The notes beneath the pieces were generated by a model. The model did not search any database, was not told the DNA's origin, and saw nothing but the letters and a program-made list of their open reading frames with translations. The translations under genes and the position numbers were made by a program. Below, one piece after another: positions 14,411 to 19,315 of a DNA stretch of 19,315 nucleotides. Source of the DNA: JBGPBY01 sp041481485 (lineage in GTDB: Bacteria > Acidobacteriota > Terriglobia > 20CM-2-55-15). How positions within the stretch are numbered: the first letter of the stretch is position 1; each line of letters begins with the position of its first letter. Location: assembly GCA_041481485.1 (NCBI GenBank), contig JBGPBY010000071.1, positions 1 through 19,315 of the forward strand, read 5' to 3'.

Positions 14411-16198
14411 TCAATGGACGTTTGAAATCAGTGGAATTCTAATGTTTGTCAGTGTGGCTCCCGCATTGACTGTTATCCTCACGCCCCTCGATTCAAACTG
14501 AGACATGAACTCGGGAATCTTCTCGGCATCTTTCAAAGACTCAAACTCAAGACCCTCGAAAGCAAATGCAAAGAGTTTGTAGGTTCCAGGAGCAACTCCC
14601 TTGAAGCCGAAGGTTGCGGTCCTGGGCTGGAAGGTATCCATGGACTTATATAGATTGAAGTTTTGACGTCGGGGCGGCTCAGGCACCAGTACGATTTTCG
14701 CACTTGTGGTTTTGTCCATCTGGACCGTTCCACTGACTGTCGCTGTACCGGTGCTGACAATGATTTCAACTGGATCAGCGGTTTCACTTCCAACAGTAAT
14801 TGCCGCGTCGTCGTAAACGCTACGGGACCCCTGGCGAATATCTGACACATATAGATCTTCCCTCGTCAAGACAACGCCAATTGCGTATCGGCCAGGGCTA
14901 AGGTTTTCCATCAAGAAATCACCGCTTGCATCGCTGATACGACTCACGGTGCCCCCTGCCAACGGCATCGGCAGTGGCTGAAGCCCCGTAATGCGGACTC
15001 CTACAACCTGCTGGATGAAGTTGCCGATGGACTTCGGAACCGTGACATGTCCGGCCACGTCCACGTTTCGGTGAACCTCGACGCGAAGGTCTCGAATGTC
15101 ATGCGATTCCACCTGGATCACCGCATGTCCCGCAATATGATCGACTGGCCCTTGAGTGAGATCCAGAAAGACCGGATAGAAGTCGTATTCGCCCGATGGA
15201 ACATCTTGAATCCTGAACGGAAATTCCCTGCCGTTCGGGTCCAGTCCGGAGGTTTGTTCGACATTCGGTATTTCGCGGGGGTTGTCCAGGAAAATTGAGG
15301 TGCGTCGTACCAGATAGAACGACGAAATCCTTGGCGTCACCGTTCCGTCATGTGCAATATCCCCTCCGGAGAACGGAACAATTACAGTTCCCGAGATGGA
15401 CATTGCCGGGAGCTTTGGCATGGCCACGTCAATGCCATATTTCTCTTCACCCTCACGAAGGATCACCGGTATGGCCTGGACAGGTTCGGCAGTATCGGGA
15501 TGATATATTGCGTGTAGCGGATTCGAATCGCGTTCGACCCGGACAAAGTATTCACCGGCAGCGAACCATCTCAAACGGTACTTGCCTTGATCGTCCGTTT
15601 CGTCAAATCCTCCGACATATTGCAGTTTGCGTACACCCCCCTCGAATGCAAGTCGAAACGCCTGCACTGTCACCTTGGCCATAGGCCGACCGTTGACATC
15701 GCGCACAGTACCTGCAATCGTGCCTCCCGGAGTCAGTGTTATGGAAATCTGCGGATTCTGTTTGATGTCAGCGTCGGTAACCCGAACTCCCGCGATATTC
15801 GCCGCGCCCAAATGGCCAATAAAGATGACTCCGGAACCCCAATCAAAATAGCCGTCGTGATGTGCGGAGATGTTGTAGATCCCTTCCGCAAGATCTCGAA
15901 AGAGAAAGCGGCCTGAACTGTTCGTCATTCCAGTCGCAACGGGCACGATCGTGGGCCTAGGGTTGTTCGCACTGCGAGCTTCAGATGTGAGTGTCAGGTG
16001 AAGTTCAGCCTCCGCAATCGGCTCACCCGAGTTGTGACTCGTGAGGACGACTTCAATGGAGCACTGACATTGTTCGGGGGTCAGAGGGGACGGAACTTGC
16101 CTGGAAACGAGGCCCTGCGCAGACCGCGAATTCTGTCCTGCTTGCGCACCGGCCAATACAATCATCGTCAAAATGGAGTAACCGAGCTTGAGATTCAT
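14411..16198 (-). CDS. Exported protein with carboxypeptidase-regulatory-like domains
   Basis: A 595-residue predicted exported protein. Residues 1-21 form a signal peptide (hydrophobic core ILTMIVLAGAQA). At least two carboxypeptidase-regulatory-like (transthyretin-type beta-sandwich) domains are visible: about 46-130, with the pattern GEPIAEAELHL...T.SSGRF.F.DL.EG.Y...A, and about 153-225, with GGTIAGTVRDVNGRPMAKVTV...T.D.GKYRL...AGEYFV. A similar pattern recurs at about 395-450 (SGDFLMENLSPGRYAIGV) and weakly near the C-terminus (FGFKGVAPGTYKLFAFA). Such domains are non-catalytic and are common in exported acidobacterial proteins, where a role in binding or adhesion is assumed. No TonB-type beta-barrel follows. 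The gene runs opposite to cassette 2 and is divergent from the next gene, which has the same domain type. The ribosome binding site is weak. Confidence 0.8.
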   Translation of the reverse strand: MNLKLGYSILTMIVLAGAQAGQNSRSAQGLVSRQVPSPLTPEQCQCSIEVVLTSHNSGEPIAEAELHLTLTSEARSANNPRPTIVPVATGMTNSSGRFLFRDLAEGIYNISAHHDGYFDWGSGVIFIGHLGAANIAGVRVTDADIKQNPQISITLTPGGTIAGTVRDVNGRPMAKVTVQAFRLAFEGGVRKLQYVGGFDETDDQGKYRLRWFAAGEYFVRVERDSNPLHAIYHPDTAEPVQAIPVILREGEEKYGIDVAMPKLPAMSISGTVIVPFSGGDIAHDGTVTPRISSFYLVRRTSIFLDNPREIPNVEQTSGLDPNGREFPFRIQDVPSGEYDFYPVFLDLTQGPVDHIAGHAVIQVESHDIRDLRVEVHRNVDVAGHVTVPKSIGNFIQQVVGVRITGLQPLPMPLAGGTVSRISDASGDFLMENLSPGRYAIGVVLTREDLYVSDIRQGSRSVYDDAAITVGSETADPVEIIVSTGTATVSGTVQMDKTTSAKIVLVPEPPRRQNFNLYKSMDTFQPRTATFGFKGVAPGTYKLFAFAFEGLEFESLKDAEKIPEFMSQFESRGVRITVNAGATLTNIRIPLISNVH

Positions 16199-16394
16199 CG
16201 TCGAACACCTGAATTGTATGGAGGAGTATAGTCAATCGAGTTGTGGATTCGGAATCTCAATAACCGATGGCATCGTGCGATCCGACTATCGCCCTTTTCC
16301 GGAGTTTGTCTTGGGATGAGTGCCTCAAATTGCTATTGATAAGGGGAACATCTCCAAGTACCTGAATCACCGTTCAATGCACGCGGTGAGCAGT

Positions 16395-16424
16395 ATGACA
16401 GAACACCTGGCAGGCGTGTAGAAT
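16395..16424 (+). promoter_or_regulatory. Candidate promoter of the 304-residue exported protein gene
   Basis: ATGACA (16395-16400) and TAGAAT (16419-16424) are spaced by 18 bases. Transcription would start near 16431, leaving almost no leader for an ATG at 16435 and a normal leader for the ATG at 16465. Match by eye only. Confidence 0.35.
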
Positions 16425-16451
16425 CGGGTGCAAAATGGCTGTCATCGCATC

Positions 16452-16456
16452 GAGGA
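16452..16456 (+). promoter_or_regulatory. Ribosome binding site favouring the start at 16465
   Basis: GAGGA lies 8 bases before the ATG at 16465, while the in-frame ATG at 16435 has no comparable match. Starting at 16465 also gives a standard signal peptide (MLKRSLL...). Confidence 0.6.
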
Positions 16457-16464
16457 TCAAACTC

Positions 16465-17379
16465 ATGTTGAAGCGCTCGTTGCTTATTGGTTCGCTCTTG
16501 TGCTCGCCCGTTCTCGGCATGGCTCAAAACGCCGTCGTCACCGGGCAGGTTCGAGAACCGGGCGGCAAAACCGTAGCGGATGTTCGGATGTATCTTGCGA
16601 CCACTGCGAATACGGGAACGAGTCGAATGGTCCAGACGGATGCTGAAGGGCGATTCAGATTCGACAAGGTGATGGCCGGATCGTACCGCGTCTTCGCAGG
16701 TGCGGTGGTGGCGGGGATTGCGGGGGCATCGGCGGGCTCACCTCAAGTGGTGATACTGGGTCGTGCATTCCCATTGAATCCTTCAACACTCGCGCGGCAG
16801 ACGGGAACATACTTTCCGAGCACCAGTGATTTGCAAAGAGCGAGTATCCTGACCCTCGATTCCGAAACGGTTCAGGAGAACATCGACATCGTGTTAGCGC
16901 CGGGACCGCTTCCGTCAAATGTCCGATTCCAGGAATTGCGGGGAAAAGTCGTCGTCGAAGGCGGTGGTGCTCCTGCGTTTCGATCGGGAGAGTTCGGTCT
17001 CTTCTTTTCTGACGGAGTAGCGAATCAGTCCACTGCACTGACTTTCCGGGACGGAGCGCAAAAGTCCACAACGCCCTCAACGAGTCTGGAGGTATTGAGT
17101 GGCCCAATCGTGATAAACGAAGTCGTCCAAATGCCGGCGCTTCCGGATGACACGTTTCGAATGATTCTGCCCGAAGGAATTTACCGAGTGATTCAGCCTG
17201 CATCCGCACTGAAGCCTTCGTCCCACAGCGGAGCAGATAACTACTACCTCAAAGGGTTGTCATGGGGTGCCGTCGATCTCATGAAGAACTTGATGACCGT
17301 TAAAGATCCAATAAGCGACGAGTTGGTCATCACCTTCGCAAAATGCATGGCAGCAACGCAAGATCCGCATTGCCAGTGA
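16465..17379 (+). CDS. Exported protein with one carboxypeptidase-regulatory-like domain
   Basis: A 304-residue predicted exported protein. Residues 1-21 are a signal peptide (LKRSLLIGSLLCSPVLGMAQ, cleavage after MAQ or just before it). Residues about 24-85 form one carboxypeptidase-regulatory-like domain: VVTGQVREPGGKTVADVRMYL...TDAEGRFRFDKVMAGSYRVFA. The remainder is beta-rich and not recognised. The last 20 residues contain two cysteines (KCMAATQDPHC) that could form a disulfide outside the cytoplasm. An alternative ATG at 16435 would add ten residues (MAVIASRIKL); I prefer 16465 on ribosome binding site and signal peptide grounds. It is divergent from the larger protein with the same domain type and convergent with the next gene, with 63 bases between the stops. 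Function unknown; a binding or adhesion role is a guess. Confidence 0.75.
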   Translation: MLKRSLLIGSLLCSPVLGMAQNAVVTGQVREPGGKTVADVRMYLATTANTGTSRMVQTDAEGRFRFDKVMAGSYRVFAGAVVAGIAGASAGSPQVVILGRAFPLNPSTLARQTGTYFPSTSDLQRASILTLDSETVQENIDIVLAPGPLPSNVRFQELRGKVVVEGGGAPAFRSGEFGLFFSDGVANQSTALTFRDGAQKSTTPSTSLEVLSGPIVINEVVQMPALPDDTFRMILPEGIYRVIQPASALKPSSHSGADNYYLKGLSWGAVDLMKNLMTVKDPISDELVITFAKCMAATQDPHCQ

Positions 17380-17442
17380 AGAGCGAGCGCAAGACTTTTC
17401 TCCCACAGAAAGCCCAGCAAATCTGAAGAAATCACTCAGCCT

Positions 17443-18111
17443 TTAGTCCTTCTTCATTTCAGTCTTCAATATTGTGAAATCTGAAGAAAGGGACACGTAA
17501 GCGTCCTTGGAAGCGCCGTTCAACTCGGCCACCCATCCACCATCGGTAGTTGGCGATATACGGGTGAGGTTCCCCGGTTGAAATCCATTTGCTCCGACAA
17601 ATGCCAGTTTGAGCAACTCGACTAAGGTTATTTTCCGAGGCTCTTGCAAGGAACCGTCGGCCTGAATTGTAGGAATACTTCGCGATAGATTATCTACAAC
17701 CATGGACTGAGCAGTCGCGATAGATTGAGCAGTACTCGTGGATGCCAGCACATAAAGTCCCTGTGGATTGACAAGGAAACCAGCCAGCGAACGGCCATCT
17801 CCGCTTTTTAAAACCTGCCACTTCTCCATCGAACTTGCCGGTGCGGGCGTTTCCCTACCTCTTTGATAGCTCCACCATACCAGGCCACTCGTGTTGTCGC
17901 GAATCAGGATCACGTCCAGATATGGGGCTGCGGTACCAGGGCTTGGACCAATTTGGAACTGAACTCGTGTAGCTACCACACCCGTCCCAATTGTCGTCTG
18001 CTCTTGCCGTATTGAATTGGCGACGATCCTATAATCGGCCGCGCTTCCGACTTCTGGAGAAGCCAATACCGCGCCAACAGTTCCAATGAAAATGATCGCC
18101 TTGAGAAACAT
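17443..18111 (-). CDS. Unrecognised exported protein, 222 residues
   Basis: I do not recognise this protein. It has a convincing signal peptide (MFLKAIIFIGTVGAVLASPEVGSA, cleavage before ADYR). The rest is a soluble, mixed sequence with no cysteine and no known motif that I can name. The central part (about 75-130) has WWSYQRGRE and KWQVLKSGDGRSLAGFLVNPQGLYVL, suggesting a beta-rich fold. The start is supported by an aaagga ribosome binding site five bases before the ATG. It is monocistronic as far as can be seen: convergent with the exported protein gene on one side and divergent from the third cytochrome on the other. A 12-base motif (aatctgaagaaa) occurs both in the 3' end of the gene and just beyond its stop, near 17478 and 17421. 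Confidence 0.7.
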   Translation of the reverse strand: MFLKAIIFIGTVGAVLASPEVGSAADYRIVANSIRQEQTTIGTGVVATRVQFQIGPSPGTAAPYLDVILIRDNTSGLVWWSYQRGRETPAPASSMEKWQVLKSGDGRSLAGFLVNPQGLYVLASTSTAQSIATAQSMVVDNLSRSIPTIQADGSLQEPRKITLVELLKLAFVGANGFQPGNLTRISPTTDGGWVAELNGASKDAYVSLSSDFTILKTEMKKD

Positions 18112-18329
18112 TGCTTTCCTTTCTTTCTGGCCTGCTGGTTACAGATTTCGAGATTAAGGGAAAGAAAACTAATGCCACGGATTCTAACGATAATTGGCCT
18201 AGTCTACCCGTAAAGTCCCCAGATGTGCCCCTGCTACTTTTTGGATCGATTTAAAAGAAGAAAAGGTAATCAAATCCTCCGTCGTGGGGCACTAACCCCG
18301 TGATCAACCCTTGCATAACCGCGAACTAA

Positions 18330-18491
18330 TGGGTCAGTTTGAAATCCGCGTCCCCCTGTAGGCGCGGTCTGTGACCGCGCGCAATTTCCCGTTTATGGAT
18401 TCCCAATTCGAGGAATCCCAGTGTGAAAAACTGCGCGCGGTCTGTGACCGCGCCTACAGGGGGACGCCGTCGCAAATTTCAAACTGACCCA
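18330..18491. repeat. Long inverted repeat upstream of the third cytochrome, family A copy 2
   Basis: The arms run inward from 18330 and 18491. The outer 16 bases match exactly (tgggtcagtttgaaat and its complement). A short unequal stretch follows, then 20 exact bases (gtccccctgtaggcgcggtc), then a near-palindromic core (gcggtctgtgaccgc) in each arm, with a loop of about 40 bases. The core and outer motif match the element at 2979-3117, so the two are copies of one family. It ends 112 bases before the start of the third DUF1592-type gene. Confidence 0.85.
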
Positions 18492-18538
18492 CTAAAAAAC
18501 CGTGGAAGTTGGGTTAGCTCGGGCTTTTGTGATAAACC

Positions 18539-18556
18539 GGAGCGCAGGAGCGCTCC
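18539..18556. repeat. 7-bp hairpin upstream of the third cytochrome
   Basis: ggagcgc (18539-18545) pairs with gcgctcc (18550-18556) around agga. There is no T-tract. It lies between the candidate promoter and the start codon at 18604 and could be a leader structure; this is weak. Confidence 0.35.
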
Positions 18557-18603
18557 CGATTATGGGCGTTCCATTGCAAGTTGATCGAGCGATAGGTTGC
18601 ACT

Positions 18604-19315
18604 ATGAAGCAGTTGATTTCCGTGAGCGCTCTTCTGGTCCTGATCGCCACTCCGGCGGTTATGCAGACTCGCACCGTGGCGCAAGCGGATCAACATCGCG
18701 CGATGTTGAACACCTACTGCGTTACGTGCCACAACACGCGGCTGAAGACTGGTGGCTTGGCGTTGGACGGCGAGATACTGGATCGTCTGAACCTTCAATC
18801 CACTGGGCAATCCGCTGGGGATGACGCGCAAGTCTGGGAGAAGGCTCTGCGCAAGCTGCGCGGGAATCAGATGCCGCCCCCAGGCAGTCCCCAGCCGCCG
18901 CAGAAGGATGTCGATTCGTTCGTCGCCTGGATGGAAAACGCACTGGACTCTGCGGCTGGCGGGCGTGCCAAAGGTCCGAAGGCCGGCTATGTGCCGATCC
19001 AGCGCCTGAACCGCACCGAGTACGCCGCGTCGGTAAAAGCTCTGGTGGGCGTGGACGTGAACCCGAAGGAGGTTCTGCCTCAGGACATCCAGGTGGAGGG
19101 TTTCGACAACATCGCGGACGCCTTGAGCGTATCTCCCGCGTTCCTCGATCAGTACGTTACCGCGGCGCGGCACATCGCTCAGCTCGCCGTCGGCAATCCC
19201 ATTCCTCGCGTTTCCAGCGTGAAGTACCCGGTCAAGGACTACCGGAATCCTGACGACCCGCCGCCTCCAGGCACACGGGACGGCATAAAGTTCAAACACA
19301 ACTTCCCGGCCGACG
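18604..19315 (+). CDS. Third DUF1592-type exported cytochrome (N-terminal part)
   Basis: The frame is open from the ATG at 18604 to the window edge, giving 237 residues of a protein expected to be about 800 long. Residues 1-28 are a signal peptide (hydrophobic core LISVSALLVLIATPAVM, cleavage near AQA). The first heme site is C39-V-T-C42-H43, followed by the family wording TGGLALD, WEKALRKLRGNQMPPPGSPQ and the DUF1587 segment (about 135-200: IQRLNRTEYAASVKALVGVD, GFDNIADALSVSPAFLDQY). It is clearly related to the two complete copies but diverged, with extra residues between the heme site and the WEK motif. The later domains and second heme lie outside the window, as would any DUF1552 partner. 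The ribosome binding site is weak. It is preceded by a long palindrome, as are the other two copies. Confidence 0.88.
   Translation, partial: MKQLISVSALLVLIATPAVMQTRTVAQADQHRAMLNTYCVTCHNTRLKTGGLALDGEILDRLNLQSTGQSAGDDAQVWEKALRKLRGNQMPPPGSPQPPQKDVDSFVAWMENALDSAAGGRAKGPKAGYVPIQRLNRTEYAASVKALVGVDVNPKEVLPQDIQVEGFDNIADALSVSPAFLDQYVTAARHIAQLAVGNPIPRVSSVKYPVKDYRNPDDPPPPGTRDGIKFKHNFPAD

Larger units (their letters stand above)
16199..16464. other. Divergent intergenic region between two related exported genes
   Basis: These 266 bases lie between divergent genes that both encode carboxypeptidase-regulatory-like proteins. Read on the minus strand, 16235-16208 shows ttgactatactcctccat followed by acaatt, resembling the TTGAC/TATACTCC/CAATT arrangement before the PQQ dehydrogenase at 772-798. 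A plus-strand promoter candidate is at 16395-16424. Confidence 0.4.
18112..18603. other. Divergent intergenic region with a long palindrome
   Basis: These 492 bases hold no gene. They contain the inverted repeat at 18330-18491 and a small hairpin at 18539-18556. A weak promoter-like pair, TTGGGT (18509-18514) and GATAAA (18531-18536) with 16 bases between, could serve the third cytochrome gene. Nothing recognisable is seen at 18135-18325. Confidence 0.45.

Noticed and set aside
17380..17442. A bidirectional terminator between the convergent genes
   Set aside because: Only gaagaa/ttcttc with a long loop is present, with no GC-rich stem and no clear T-tract on either side.

Overview
The window most likely comes from an Acidobacteriota chromosome (Solibacter/Bryobacter-like or Vicinamibacteria-like). 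The grounds are indirect: a moderately high GC content, several exported carboxypeptidase-regulatory-like proteins, a PQQ dehydrogenase with a Gly/Ala/Arg-rich insert, and repeated DUF1592-type cytochromes paired with Tat-exported DUF1552 (HXXSHH) proteins. Planctomycetota or Verrucomicrobiota cannot be excluded from sequence alone. No tRNA, rRNA, CRISPR array, transposase or integrase is visible.

Layout. (1) 1-831: a TMEM175-type potassium channel gene on the minus strand, cut to 118 residues, with an inverted repeat just upstream of its start. (2) 832-2961: an exported or membrane-anchored PQQ-dependent dehydrogenase. (3) 2962-3502: no gene, but a dense run of inverted repeats. (4) 3503-8753: cassette 1, made of a DUF1592-type cytochrome with two CxxCH heme motifs, a Tat-exported DUF1552 protein, and an exported ankyrin-repeat protein. 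(5) 8765-8888: a 52-bp-arm inverted repeat. (6) 8909-14129: cassette 2, the same three genes in the same order and diverged in sequence. (7) 14411-18111: three predicted exported proteins, two with carboxypeptidase-regulatory-like domains and one unrecognised. (8) 18330-18491: another long inverted repeat. (9) 18604-end: the first 237 codons of a third DUF1592-type cytochrome, cut by the window edge.

How the genes may work together. Genes within each cassette are tightly coupled: GTGA or ATGA overlaps between the cytochrome and DUF1552 genes, and 14 or 2 bases before the ankyrin gene. All three products carry export signals, so they probably act together outside the cytoplasm. The paired CxxCH motifs imply electron transfer. 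A link to the upstream PQQ dehydrogenase, which also needs an acceptor outside the cytoplasm, is plausible but is inference. The biochemical function of this cassette type is not known to me.

The most unusual feature is that each of the three cytochrome genes is preceded, within 20-112 bases, by a long inverted repeat, and the three repeats are largely different in sequence. They look like REP/MITE-type palindromes, but their repeated position just before the same gene family deserves a check for regulatory use or insertion preference.
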